Below, piece after piece: positions 11,510 to 23,859 of a DNA stretch of 64,000 nt (its first letter is position 1; each line of letters starts with the position of its first letter). The position numbers and the translations under genes are program-made. The DNA is from Polytrichum commune. Its lineage: Eukaryota > Streptophyta > Polytrichopsida > Polytrichales > Polytrichaceae. Where the stretch lies: assembly GCA_950295325.1 (NCBI GenBank), contig OX485806.1, forward strand, positions 53,749,169 to 53,813,168, given 5' to 3'. The notes under the pieces were generated by a model that saw only the letters and a program-made list of their open reading frames with translations, did not search any database and was not told where the DNA came from.

Positions 11510-14500
11510 TGTCGCAACCCTTGCCAGCCCCTTAACAATCTTGCCAATTTTCAATTCTAGCAAAGGTTACGAACGCTAACCCTTCTCATTCCGCCATGCT
11601 AATGGTTAGCTCCTCCTACCCCGGATCTTATAGTTCATGTGGTACAACTTTTTGGTCTCAGAATAGTCATTTTAGAATTTTGACAGGATGTGAATTCATA
11701 TTGGCACTCAGAATGTGAAATGGACGTTAAAGTAAGTCATTAGTGACCAATTATCCGAAATGAGCTAAGGGTGAAACATTTAGTTCATATGAAACAGATC
11801 CCAAGAGGAAGAGTCTTTTGGGTAGGGCAATAGACATGTGACCAAGTCGAAGAGCCTTATGAAATCTGATTCCAAGAGACGAGGTAGTTAATTTAGGGGA
11901 TATAGAGGAGAAGAGGGAGAGGAGAAAGGCAGTTCCTCTCGAGAAGAGAGCCTCCCTTGCTTTGTCGTTTTCTGAGTGCTTTTTGCTTGGGTGTGAAGCC
12001 CTTTGTGATGTACATCTTACTCTTCTTAATATAATATTACAGCGTGAAGCTGTCTTATCAACTGTGTGTGAGTGAATCGAAATTGTGATGTGTTGTTTGT
12101 GTTGTTGTTGCGAATCAATTAAGTCAAAGCATCATTTTCTGGTTCGTGAAGAATCGGGAAAGCAGTTGTATTACCTTTCTCCTGTGAAGGGAGTAAGATA
12201 ATTGTTGTGTGCTCTTCATTGCTGAAAGTTATGTAAAGGAGTGTGAAACTCTGAATGAAATTACTGCATTCTTACCTTCTCAATTGTGACTTACTGTTGT
12301 AAGGATGTGTTAGGGGTGACACTGTGTGGATCATTTGTGGTGTCCCAATCCCAACATTCTTACTCTTGACTATAACTTACAAGTGGAATGTGAGATTTCA
12401 CTGTGGGTAACTGTATCATTTATTTGTGTGAATTTGGTAAGGAAAGTTATAGTGATCCTCTCGGAGAGATCAAGAATCGTACTTGTACTGCAATCTTATT
12501 GGGGAATAATTATGAAAGAACTTGAGGGTGTGAAACCTGTAATCAATATGTAAGCCCAAATTGGGAACTTATCATGTCATAATAGAGTGAATGTGAAGTT
12601 CATTCTTTATGTGTGTGTTCGGCCATGGGGGTTGGCTGGATTAGCCTTACTCTATCTGATGGGAATTCAGGATAGACTTTTGAGAATCAACTTGTCATCT
12701 CTGTGGAAAATTCCTCTAAAGGTGCAAGTATAAATTAAAAACTTGTGAAAGGAGCGAATTTCATTTGTCATTGTCTGGCGTGCGTATGAGGTTAAACTGT
12801 GTGAAGCAGTTTAATCATCTTCAATTCCCCAAGGCTCCTTTATGTTGTTGAATGGAACAAGAAATCCGAAATCTCCCATGGTCCATTTGATGTTACAATT
12901 CTACAAAGTTAATCAAGAGATTACAAGCCTGATAAATAAGTTTGTAGAATCAGTTGAAATGAGCAATGTTCATGTCGAAGGAAGATTGAAATTCGGCCAA
13001 GCTATGGAAGTATGAAAACTTGAAGTAACCTTTTTCTGTCTGCAGTGTCCCAACAACAATTCTGTGAAGCCATTGAGTGTAGGAATTCATTTCAGAAAGT
13101 GATGCTCCGTTCTCTCATGGTCAAAAATGTCGTAGTTATTTTGTTGTGGATGATTAGAGCTTAAGTCTCAATAGGAAGGAAACCCCAGTGTGGAAATTCA
13201 GCAGCTAAAAGCAAGAGATCAGTGGAAATCATTTCTGAAGTAAATGCCGAATCTATTGACTGGAGAGAAATTCAGAAGTTTGTAGCAATGAGGACTTGAT
13301 AAACTACGGCAATCTGTTACCACCTTGAAGAAAAGGAAGAGGAATTTAACCTGCACCGCAACCGGGCGAATACGAGCCGTCTGCGGGAGAAAAGGAGGAG
13401 TTTACGTCCGCGGCGAGTCTGCGAAAGAGGGAGTTGTGAGCGCGAGAAGCGTGGCACCTTTAACCCATATCGTTTGGGCGAGTTTAGAAAGGCAAGCATA
13501 AAAGGAGGAGTGGCCAGCATCACCTTCGAGAACTTGACGCTGACTTCGTTACTGGTGACTGGCTACTTGTTACTGGTTACTGGATACTAAGACTATGGCC
13601 CTCTCTATAAGACGTGACTTGATACTGGTTACTTGTGACTGTTACTGGTGACTAGACTATGGCCGTGCCGTGCAGACTATGGTCCTACCGGTTAGACTCT
13701 TACGGTTCCGGTCCGGTTTAGTTCGCTTCGCTTAGACTCGGTCACTAGGTTACTGTCACACGTTAGACTTTTGTTAATTTCAATAATTTATTTTAATGCA
13801 TTCAATTCCACTGTGATAGTGTTAAGTCTAAAACTGGCTAAGGAAATAATTCATTTCTGTGGTCTTTATCTAATTAAATCAATCACTTAACCATAGGAGG
13901 AGTCAAGTGTGAACATGATATCCTTACTAACTGTGGTATGGCCTATAGTCCTTGGTTACTTATTTAAAGAGACTATGGTCACCTCGAGGAGTTTTTGCCT
14001 TGGATTTCTGAGACTATGGCGTACTCAAATGTCTATGGCTGAGCTATAACTCCCTGAATTGCAAAACACATTATAAGAGTGATGTTACTGATGAGAGTGG
14101 GTTGTGAGGGAGTGACTGATCAATTGCATGTACTGCTGTGAGTGACCCTTAACCTTAATTGAATCAATCCTAAAGCTCACTCTAGAAGTCTTTTTCCCTG
14201 TGTTTGTTGTTCTAAATACATTTTAATTCTCTTGTAATCTATCAATTAACTCAATGGTGATCCCTAGATGTAACACCTGACACTCATTTAGTCTTCCCTG
14301 TGTGGTTTTCTTAATTGGAACCCAATCTAAAAACCTATCTACAGTTCATATGAGGGAACCAACCCTCCTACTATGCTTTTGGGACTCACCCCTTAATCAG
14401 TAACCCATTTCTTTGATGTGGACTTCCATTCATGGAAGTCCAATCCTATGGTGATCATCGCATTGCCAGAGCAACACTACAACAACCCGAAGCATACTAG

Positions 14501-15191
14501 GCAACTATGGCCTCACAATGGGCCAAAGCCCATGGAGGCCGTGCCGTTCCGCCTCGGGTGGCTGAGGCCACACCACCTCACCCATATAAGCCTTTAGGAC
14601 TCTACGTGGGGCCCCTACCCCACCGTCAACCAACCTCTTGTCTCTCCACCAAGAGTTGGGGCCAAGTAGACATTTTCCCTTAACCGCTGGGCCTAGAAGC
14701 CCCCAGCAGCTTCAGACCATCACAACTTCCTTGTAGATAGTCTGATTCCAACAACCAACCCCTCCATCCTCATGTACTCTTTACGTAGATGCCGATGGAT
14801 TCCTCACTCGCCCCATTTGGGCAAGTATTGACGAAGTTTTGCCTGTTTGAACCTTTGCAGTCCCGGGAATCACTCCCAGGCACTGCTGTACCAGGGCACT
14901 GTCCTGGGACAGCGCCCCACTCCAATGGCCATAACTCCTAGCTCACACCTCCGATTGAGGTGATCTTGAGCATTCTAGAATCACCACGCCATGAGCTACG
15001 CACAGATCTTGGCCTTACTCTCATGCCTTCTAGTCTCCGTGGGTGGGAGGTGTTCCCAACGCTCGGGCCTTCACCCACACTAGGATCACTTGGGCCCTCT
15101 CACCAACGGTGCCACAAGTCCCGGGTGTCACTCCGGGGTCCCCCTTGTGCCCATGGTGTTTCGGGCACTCCTCATGGAGAGGTGCACGACA
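11510..15191 (-). mobile_element. family B 5' LTR, split by a 2.7-kb insertion
   Basis: The two halves (11510-11637 and 14349-15191) together make one roughly 970-bp LTR of the family with full copies at 40.8, 48.7, 49.7, 58.5 and 62.8 kb. The plus strand begins TGTCGCAACCCTTGC and ends GGTGCACGACA, so the LTR reads on the minus strand. It is followed by a primer-binding site and gag remnant. The flank at 15192 (AGGTG) does not match, as expected for a 5' LTR whose partner is lost. Short open frames within 14.96-15.3 kb are LTR sequence, not genes. Confidence 0.85.
11638..14343. mobile_element. 2.7-kb TG...CA insertion (solo LTR or non-autonomous LTR element)
   Basis: It begins TGTGGTACAACTTTTTGG, ends ...AAACCTATCTACA, and has a perfect 5-bp duplication GTTCA (11633-11637 and 14344-14348) inside the family B LTR. 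It carries no recognisable gag or pol and I see no internal pair of direct terminal repeats. A region near 13540-13740 is rich in ACTGGTTACTGG and AGACTATGG short repeats. Either a long solo LTR or a LARD-like element fits. Confidence 0.7.
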
Positions 15192-17593
15192 AGGTGGACG
15201 AGGCTTCGGCAGGGACGTCAATGCAGCGTCGTCCACCTCTTCCTTCCCTATACTGACTTCTTCCATCTGCACGTCCTATCTCCCATCTGAGGTTTGTTTG
15301 GACCCCTTAGAACAACCACAATCAGTCACAGTCACAGTCAAGTGTAAGCCCAAATCCCCCTCACCCTTCGATTGCGTCCTAGTCCGGGTGAGGGTTCATG
15401 GGCTACATTCAATCATCCAAGGAACAAATGCGAGCAAAGAAGGAGGATTGGGAGAAGTGGTGTGTATATCACCTTTCTTTATGTTTTCTTTTATTACAAA
15501 ACGTCCAAGTATTCATAAACACTTGAGTCTCTTACAATGTCCTAAACACTTCTCCTACCAATCACACTGCTTCCTAAGTATACTTCACCCACCCTGTGCA
15601 CTTAGCTATGCCGCAGCTACCTCCATCAACAAGTGAGGTACAGGTGTCCTTTCACTCCAGCAACCATTCCATGTTAATGCACAACTCTCACTGTTAGGCT
15701 GCCTGCAGTCGCCACCAGTAACCCCCTCGCCACCGCCTCGTCCTTACCTGATCCCGAATCACCCCCAGTTGCCAGAGGTCGGCTTGGGCAGCAACTCTAC
15801 ACCTTCGCCTTTCCTAGACACCGCCTGAATTCACCCTCCGGACCTTGATGCCAGAACTTCGACACCATGATGTGCAGGCATCTGTGCCACCTCCCAACCT
15901 GTTAACCACATGCCCCGGTCCCAGCAAACCCCACAGTAGGAGCTCGCTCAGCTGAGAAGTCCTTCAATCCTTCTGCCGCCCTGCCAATCTCATTCAACTC
16001 CGCCCCGTTGCCAAGATTTATATTTGGTTAGCAAAATTGATGATTTAAGAACCCTCCCTGCCTGCACAGCCGCCTAATTCCCTTCTCACCCACATCTCAG
16101 TGGCCAATCAAATTCCCTCCTTCCAATCCTCATTCATGCATTTGTCAATGGTTGCATACCGATCTAGTTCCTACCACCTGTTCTTGCTTCCTCCTCTCTC
16201 CCTGGCTCAGTGCCTCTTCTTCCGACGATGCGTAGTGATCAACTGTCTATCCAGCCCAACGCCATGAACGTTCCTGCCGTTCAAAACAGCAGTGCACTGA
16301 GCTAATCCTACAAGCTTCAACCGCGTGTCCCCCAACACTTAACATCACCTTCTGTACTCCCGATCTCACATCCCCTTCACTAATAGTCCCATCCTAACAC
16401 GGTCATTCCTATTCCCAAATATGGGTCCATCCGCTTCCGAGCTACTCCACCGTGCTCTTCCTCTCCTCGGCCAACCTCACTGTCCCGCGATATTCGGTGA
16501 AGCTTTCGGGTAACCAACCATTGACTTAGCAAAATTCAGTGGAAACTGACAACGCATCTAGATACCTGATCAATGAGGTGAACGGAGTGCGTTCGAGGCA
16601 AGCAATCCCCGTTTCATCTCTCCGACCACCTTCACCTGTCTCCATTGAAACCACCTTGCGGCCGTAGTGATCGGTTCTACCCGATCTCAATGTGGGTGTG
16701 TTTCGCACCCTGCATCCCTTTCTTCTCCCTAGCTCCATCCGGCAGCTCTGCACCTACGTGCCACTTCCAATGTGCAACCTCTAATCGCTCTTACTCCATC
16801 CTGGATGTGGCATGACTAAGCTCGCCGAATCCCCCTGGGTGTCTCGGATCCCTTATTCGATCATGTTGATAACCCGGATTCCGCCGATTCCTCCTCTTCT
16901 TCGGCTCACCCGGTAGCCCTGTTTTGCATAAGCATCAACAAGTCCTTCTTTTCTACTCCTGCTCGCTCCAGTTCTTGCCGGGGTTCGTACTGGCTTCACC
17001 GCTCCCTCTTACCCAATTCAGGGTCATCTATTGATCGACCCCTCTCTTTCTCCCTAGCTACTGGTGTGCCGTAAGCATGAGCTCTATTACCCTGAACCAA
17101 TTCCCATTCCTCTACGAGACCAGACGGTTGTGCACACCTCTAGGTTGAGGCGGCACTCCCCTCTTACCACCGATCTCCTTCTTCCAGCCACACCCTTCGG
17201 AACCCAACGGAGCAGGGCTTCGCCCTTCTCCCCTTCTCCTTCTCCTCCTCTTCTCCTAGACATGCATAATGAGCCCTCTACCTCCTACCTCCCGAGACCC
17301 CTCCAACCTCTACCCTTTTTCCCGAGTTGCCCGGCATCTTTCGGGCCGCCCGAGAGAAAAAACGGGTTGAGACCTTTTCCCTTGGCCTCTCCCCCTTCCA
17401 AACCCACTTTCCCTTTTCTTCTCTTGACTTCTTCTCCCCCTAGACTCCTAGATAACTAAACTCATTGATAGATAGATGGATGAATAAGATAAAATGAAAG
17501 TAACCCACCATAGTTGTTAGCAAGTAATCACGCTCGTGTCATGGTAAAAGTTGAGGTTTGTAGTGGTTGTGGTCACCAAGTCATGTTTCCTTG
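15192..17593. other. unassigned C/T-rich DNA, with a family C LTR scrap at 15343
   Basis: The sequence TGTAAGCCCAAATCC at 15343 followed by CGTCCTAGTCCGGGTGA matches the end of the family C LTR at 55644 onward (minus-strand sense), but similarity fades after about 15410. The rest is pyrimidine-rich with one proline/serine-rich open frame (17064-17459) that I do not accept as a gene. I see no domain in it. Confidence 0.4.
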
Positions 17594-17603
17594 GTTGGTT
17601 GAG
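17594..17603. repeat. left target-site duplication of the MULE
   Basis: GTTGGTTGAG lies directly before the element start GGACGACAC and is repeated exactly at 32705-32714. MULE elements typically make 8-11 bp duplications. Confidence 0.85.
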
Positions 17604-17695
17604 GGACGACACTTGTATGTGAGTGTAAAGCGGAGAGTGGAGAGCGGAGAGCGTAGATTTGGAGAGCGGAGAACGTAGAGGAAATAAAAATAGTA
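17604..17695 (+). repeat. left terminal inverted repeat with GCGGAGAG blocks
   Basis: TATGTGAGTGTAAAGCGGAG starts at 17616 and is followed by GAGAGCGGAGAGCG and GGAGAGCGGAGAACG. It pairs with the inverted blocks at 32615-32704. The first 12 bp match only in part, so the repeat is old or loosely conserved. Confidence 0.8.
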
Positions 17696-18138
17696 AACTT
17701 GTCAGACTAAAATTAGGATATTTCAAAATAGCCAAGAATATACCTAGAATATTCTAGAATCTGACAATAATAGTAAAAAAAATTGGACCTATTTCCGTGG
17801 GATGTATAGGTCATAAAATAAAATAAAAACCCTGAATTTGAAATGGTCTCATTAAGTTTGGAAACCGTGAGGTGGTTGAATTATTAAAACCAAGGATGAC
17901 TACAAGAAAAAATCAATGAAAATGGATTTTTTGAGATTGGTATAATTGAAGAATGAGTCAATCAAAATACAAAGAAATCAAAATAATAAACTTGCTTGGT
18001 TTTTATTCATCACTTTTCTCTTTGTCTTATATGTGAGTCTAGTATTCTATAGCTTAGACTTTAGCAATTATCGTTTGTGGCCGAATAGATTATAAATTGG
18101 ACTCATACCCAACATCATTGTATATACAGTTGCATACA

Positions 18139-18576
18139 ATGGGAGATGAGAGAGACATGTTTGCTGGATTAGGATGGGATAAGGAAATTAGAAGTCTAGC
18201 AGATCCTCATATTCCGGTTAATCCATCGCCGGAATTTCAGTTTGCTGCTGGAAATCGAAGTAGTGGTGACTACGAGCTGACTTCATTTTCGCAATCTACA
18301 CAAGCATGGAGGTGGAGGGTACGGGAGGAGCAAAAAAAATATGAGAAAAAAGAAAACAGGCAGGAGGATGTGCCGGAGAAGGATGCTGATTTGGATGAAG
18401 ACAAATCGAACGAAACGGAGGAGGAGGTGAAGGTGGAAGGGGAATCTTTGAAGTCTCTTTCATTTCGCGAACGGATGAGAGGTATGACGCCACATCATCT
18501 TCCGCTGAAGGATCGAAAGAGAAATAAGACAGTTTCTTATATGGATTTGCTTCGACCGGGTCCACCTCCCTCGTAA
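18139..18576 (+). CDS. small accessory protein of the MULE, unknown function
   Basis: This is a 145-residue open frame from the ATG at 18139. An upstream in-frame extension to 18097 begins with TTG, so I prefer the ATG. The protein starts MGDERDMFAGLGWDKE, has a central highly charged Lys/Glu/Asp-rich tract (about residues 70-110, possibly helical or disordered), and ends in a basic then proline-rich tail (SFRERMRGMTPHHLPLKDRK... PGPPPS). I recognise no domain. It lies at the left end of the MULE and is convergent with the transposase gene. It is absent from the partial copy at 46-47 kb, which runs straight from the transposase C-terminus into terminal non-coding DNA. A short element-encoded regulatory protein is possible but unproven. 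Confidence 0.6.
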   Translation: MGDERDMFAGLGWDKEIRSLADPHIPVNPSPEFQFAAGNRSSGDYELTSFSQSTQAWRWRVREEQKKYEKKENRQEDVPEKDADLDEDKSNETEEEVKVEGESLKSLSFRERMRGMTPHHLPLKDRKRNKTVSYMDLLRPGPPPS

Positions 18577-18767
18577 TCATCTAAGAAGTATGCAAAACGG
18601 AAATAGAGTTGATAGACATAGGAAGCATTGTAATACAAAATTTTGAAGCAAATAAAAATAATCATTGAGATTATACCTTTATTATATCAATCAATTATTG
18701 CTTCACAAGAGGTCCAGAAATGGATACATATATCATAGCCCAAAGTACTGCTAGGCTAAGATATATT

Positions 18768-21700
18768 CTAAGAAGTAGACTTTGTCAAAAGACCCCCTTC
18801 GAGGAAGAGTTTGACTTCGTTGAAGCTAAATGTCGAGGTGTGAATGAACAAATTCACTTCCGCATCCAAATTATAAACCTTGATGAAAATGTAATACAAA
18901 TGCTTACAATTCATATAAGAATTTCGTTTGCGGCTGAACTTGGAAATCATATCCAAGAAGTATGCGCAGTTGCACTCTAGAAGAGAACTGACTGTCATTT
19001 GGTAGATCGGTGGTTGGGGTTCTGATTTGGACTGCAGTGTGATAATGCAACCAAATCCCGGTTGAGGGATCATAGTTAACTTCAGAACGGTACCATGCAC
19101 AGCTTCAGCAGAGGCCACCATCTGCCTTTGCTTTGCCGAAGGTGCGCTGTTGGATCGCCGAACAAGCTTGGACAATCTTGTCGGAGGGATCATGTCGGGG
19201 TTTTCTGGAACACGGATTCCAGACATATCCAGCGGGGGAGCAGAGTTGGTGAAGAGTTGAGTCGGTGTGATGCGCTCCTTTGGTGGGAATTGAAAACCTG
19301 CGTTCTCAAGGGCGAAGATCTCCGAGCGGGTGAGGTTGGTACCAATCTTCACGGGCCAGATTGGGGGAATAGGAGGCTTCTGGTCATCAGCAGAGAACTG
19401 CATGACCCATTTCCGACGAGGGCCCTTCACGCAACGCTCAATGTCGTCTGGGCAAAAGACAAAGTCCGTGCGCTTCATAGATTGGAGTTTGTAATGATGC
19501 CACATACCGGTGTAGGTCAGCGCAGGGACGCTCTTATTATTAGTGACGATTCTTGCGGTGCACTTCTTCTTCGTGCCCGCATGATTAGCCCAACAAGACT
19601 TCCCATATGTATAGGGTATGCGGGCAATATGCCAAAGAGAGACATCTACTTTGGTTTCTTGCACGGCAGTGACACGCTGGAAACCAAGTCCTGCAGGTGA
19701 AGGCACTTGAACCTCTTGTACAGAGGGGGAAGACTCCTCAATGATAGTGGGTAGTGTTTCTGGTTGAGATCGAGTGACACGCTTACCGGGGGGAGGGCGA
19801 GAGAAGTTCACGGTATCGGGGCGGTGGGTCTCGCCATCATCACCAATTGGAGTGTCTGGTCTTCGCTTCTGCGATCCAAACACCTCGGCGCCCTCAAGGT
19901 GTGGATCGCGAGTGCAAAATTCTTCCCCACCGGACATGTCAAGCAAGACCTTCTGCAACACTGTGGGGTCGCCAGTACGCTGAGCTCGACGTTGAGCACC
20001 CCTGAGCTTTAGTTCTTCTTTGCTTGGACCATCTCCGCCAATTCCACCTTTAAGGAACTGGTAGTATGCAACAACTTGTAAGAAGGCGCGAATGTAGTCG
20101 TCAACCGTAGCCACGTATAGATCTCCACCCTTGTTGCCGGAGGCTTGAAGCCACTTGTTGTGGACGGACTCCGCAAGATTGCACGACGGCATCTCGGCCA
20201 ATTGGTCTTGGGTTAAAACCTTTTCCTGATTGGAGAAATCAAGTATTAATATAAATGTACAGAGAGAGGAAATCGAATCCAAGAAAAACCAATAATGAAT
20301 TATAAAGGAGATGTACCAGTTCCATGAAACCACCCCATTGAAGGTAGCGGAAGTGCCAAAAAGCAAGCCAGAGCTGAAGATGCTTGAGACCGTCCTCACT
20401 TGTACAATTCGATGACGCCCACCAAGCCTTGATAGCTAGGTACGTAGTCTCAACCTCTTCCATAGATGACGCATTTCGATATTGAAGGCAAAGATGTCTA
20501 TGTTGGTCTTGTAACTCATGCTTTATATACGATTTCGTATGTTTTTCGAGCGATTGTTTCCAATGGAAAAAACAAGTGCGCTCACGACCCTCCATTGGAA
20601 CTTTGGGATCCCCTGAACCATACACAATGCGAACAGCGTTCCAATTGGCTTGGGCACTGTCCGCCATGAAGCCTATAAAATTTGGATGTGGGATACCGTG
20701 TCGGGCCATGACGTGGTTGAGGTTCTACCAGAAGAGAACTTGGGCATCCTTATTCTCCGATTGGAAATCACAACATGAAATGGTCATGACCCGTTGATAA
20801 GTCCCATCGTACACATGAGCGGCCATGGTGGTCCACCCTTTGACCCGCTTCACGTGATCGGACATCATCCACGCGTTCTCCAGGTCCCCACCCGGTTGCA
20901 TCCGACGAACCAAATCCACTCCACTTCCAGGACCAACCTCCGACATCTTGAAGACGAACACCTTGTCTGTATTGTCACCTTGTCCTGGGAATTGGTTCCA
21001 TTGGACGTAGGCCCAATTGCTAATGCCTCGGAGCTTCGCGATGCCATCCATAACACCAAACCTCCGCAAATATTTGAAAAAGGTAACCTTAGAGCGAAGG
21101 TTTGGGGAATTCAACTCTCTACAGCTCTCAAAAACAGGTTCAAGCTCTTTTAAAGAAAAGAGACGGTGTGTGTCATTATCGCCAGAAAGGAGAAACTCAC
21201 CAACAATGTCCTTGCTAGCTTCAAGGACGATCTTGCTGTGGGTGGCTTGAGGCGTACGTTCAACGTGCTCCTCAAGAAGTGCATTGATACGCTTCCGACT
21301 GTCTCTGCAGTCTCCAACCTTCACTGGATGTTGATGAGAACCGAGATGAATGTAGGCTCTTTGGGATGACTCCTTCCCATGGACGTAGAAGATTTTGGCC
21401 TCGCATAGTGCAATGCATTTGGGAGGCTCTTTACAAATCCTGCAGACAAGAGTAGATCCGGATGGCACAATGCCAGAGAGAGGGAAAGGATCTTTAGTGA
21501 AACCTTCAAATTCTGTGTCATTGACCTTAGAGGTACGATGGGCGCGTTGAAGGTAATCACAACTCGGGTTTTGGCATTGGAGATGGCCAACATAGGTAGA
21601 GGAACGAAATGCAAGGCCAACGTCGTTTGTAATGTTGGTGGTTTGAGTCTTAGTCCAAACATGGCCATCATATTGCTTGTCCATGCCGTCCAACGACTTG

Positions 21701-22440
21701 GCCCTGGTTTGAGATGAAGAGACTTCTGTTGCAGGGAGGACAAATAACTGGGTGCCATCGAAACGAGGGGGAAGGTGATTAACTTCTTGGATTTTGATTT
21801 TATCGTAATCTATTTTCTTGAGGACGTTCTTACTACCGGGCATAGAGCCAAGACGACGAAGACATTGAACAATAGTTTGAGGAGGTTTAGATGTAGGGAC
21901 CGAAGTAGTTGAAGGGACAGAGCTAGATGGAGAAGGCGTTACGTAGGATGCAAAGGGAAACAAATGAGGGGAATCATGGACAACAGCCTTATGCACTGGT
22001 ACATCTTCACTCGAAGAATCAGACAAGTCTATAACGTTGTCTACACCAGGCTCGGTCTTGACGCTTATTACCGGGGGTGTGCTAAAGGCAACAGTGGATG
22101 ATCGAAGAGGAGGAAGGATTTCTGTTGACACTCCCATCTGAGAATCTGGCCAGCCACAAACCCTATACTTTCCCGCGCCAAGCTCCCACACTACATTGCC
22201 ATTGTCAGTTACCTTGGAGGTCTCATGGAAGGTATGAACGAGCAATCCAGTATCAAGATGGTAGATCTCACGCTCTACCCATATTGTACTAGCTTTCAAA
22301 GAGAACCTAATGCTAAGATGAAGCTCCGAGACAACAACAATACCTTGTGCACCAATGGGGAATATAATAGGGACCCCGATGCCATGTGAACGAAGTTCGG
22401 CCATCTCAGAGACGGGAGGAAGAATTGAGGTGGAAGCCAT
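18768..22440 (-). CDS. MULE-like transposase (DDE core plus SWIM zinc finger), one nonsense codon
   Basis: Two exons: 22440-20317 and 20225-18768, with donor GTACAT and acceptor CAG on the minus strand. I start at MASTSILPP (22440); upstream in-frame sequence has no ATG. The N-terminal half has an acidic Ser-rich linker, then a Cys/His-rich region (about residues 290-380: CQNPSCDY, CRICKEPPKCIALC, HLGSHQHPVKVGDC) likely to bind DNA through zinc. The core has VYDGTYQRVMTISCCDF, FMADSAQANW and the CFFHW Cys-x2-His typical of MULE transposases; NLAESVHNKW in exon 2 is the likely catalytic Glu region. The C-terminus has a SWIM-type finger (CNC ... CKH). A TAG at 20725-20727 interrupts exon 1; otherwise about 1,190 residues read through, so the gene is only recently dead or needs readthrough. 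Confidence 0.85.
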
Positions 22441-22759
22441 GAAGGCAGAGAAAGCAAACGTGAAGGAACAAAGATGCAAAGATGCATAGAGAAGGAGAAT
22501 GGTGATGATGATGAAGTTATAAACAAATACGCATGAATATCAGGAAGGAGACAAAACTGTCAGGCATCCTAAAAAAAGATACCCCTAATTACAAAGATGG
22601 TTGTCAGATAGTAAAGCGCGCCTCCCATCGGGAGGTATTGCAGTTATATACTAAGAAGAATGCGATTGCTCACTTTCTTTCCAATGTGTGAGTTTGATGT
22701 GGTGAGGTTGTGGAAAGGAAATAGAGCGAATAGGTCTGAATTGCGGGAGGGTTGAACAC
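22441..22759. promoter_or_regulatory. probable bidirectional promoter region
   Basis: This is the gap between the divergent starts of the MULE transposase and the second accessory gene. It contains TATATA-like sequence (AGTTATATACTAAG near 22640). I assign it by position only. Confidence 0.35.
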
Positions 22760-23759
22760 ATGAAGGAAATAGGCAATTCACAACCTCCGACAACGGAACC
22801 ATCTAAGAAAAAGAAGAGGAGGCGATCGTCTACACATTACACTGATAAGAAGAGAAAGACAGTGAGGACACAAAAGTCACAGGCAAGGAAAGCGCCAATC
22901 GAGGGCCGTGGGACGCCCGAGGATTTGAGCCAAAGCATAAAGGACCTGCGGAAACCTTCGTGGAGGCTAGACTGTGGGATTCGGCCTTTTCATTTATAAC
23001 CGATTGTAGAAGAGGCGGACGGAAGTAAAGCGCAACCAATGGCAGAAGTGGAGGAGTTGGGAAACGACAGCATCCAAGAGGACTCACGCGAAGAAACAAA
23101 CTCTACAAGTGTCGTACGTATTCTTCGGGTTCTCCATATATTCAGTTGTTTGAGCACATAATAAAAATGGTAGAACATATTCAACTGTGAAACAACTTTT
23201 CTTTTAGATATTATGGTTTGTCATCATTGTTATAAACATTGTTTTATCTTAAATATAGGAAGAAGGGGGGAGTGGAGATAGTGGAAATATCTACGAAGAA
23301 GACAACAAGGAGGTAGCACAACAAATTGAGAAGGCGTTAGAAGAGCGAGAACCGATGTCGGGACAACCAACGATTCAAGCAAGAGAAAAAATGAAGGCGT
23401 CCAAGAGGAAAGCGGCAAAGGAAGATCTGAAATCAAATTTGTTGGGAGGCCGCGAAAGAGCTGAAGGAGGAGACCCATGCGCAAAAACCCTAAGTGTGGA
23501 TGTTGTGACCCCTGCTTCAAGATTTCAGCGAAGCAAGGCGGGCGGAACACAACAAACATCAAGGCGAGGGCGTGGCCGCGGGAGAGGAATGGCGCAAGTA
23601 AACCTCAGAGATTCGAGAAGCACTCCAATAACGCCGACAGAGGACGGGACCTCGGAAGATAGTGGCGCCAATATAGGGGCTTCAGTGGAGGGCATACTCC
23701 AAATTCTGGTAAGGTGTCGGGATCTCGGCCAAGCTATGTTCGCCAACGTTTTTGCTTAA
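22760..23759 (+). CDS. second MULE accessory gene, basic/acidic low-complexity protein
   Basis: Two exons, 22760-23113 and 23259-23759, joined in phase 0 (donor GTACGT, acceptor TATAG). The N-terminus is strongly basic (PSKKKKRRRSS, DKKRKTVRTQKSQARK), so it is probably nuclear. The middle is acidic (VEELGNDSIQEDSREE and IYEEDNKEVAQQIEKALEER). Exon 2 ends with an Arg-Gly-rich stretch (RRGRGRGRGMAQ) and then GASVEGILQILVRCRDLGQAMFANVFA. A TAA at 22997-22999 lies in frame within exon 1, so this copy is broken unless a small unseen intron removes it. I know no family. It is divergent from the transposase (about 320 bp between the two ATGs), so a shared bidirectional promoter at 22441-22759 is likely. 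Confidence 0.55.
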
Positions 23760-23859
23760 TTTCTATCACCTTGATTTCTCATAGTATTTGGAATATCAGC
23801 TTGACTTGCTTTCGGCCTTGTCCTGATTTGGGTTTAGGAACATGTCAGGAAAGGTATGT

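Noticed and set aside
14960-15636. Open frames of up to 197 codons in several frames
   Set aside because: They lie within the family B LTR and recur, in shifted form, in all copies of that LTR; no domain or splice support.
17064-17459. Proline/serine-rich frame of 131 codons
   Set aside because: Composition follows the local C/T-rich DNA; no domain, no conserved start context, no partner exon.
19095-19700. 201-codon frame on the plus strand
   Set aside because: Antisense to the second exon of the MULE transposase, whose motifs are clear.
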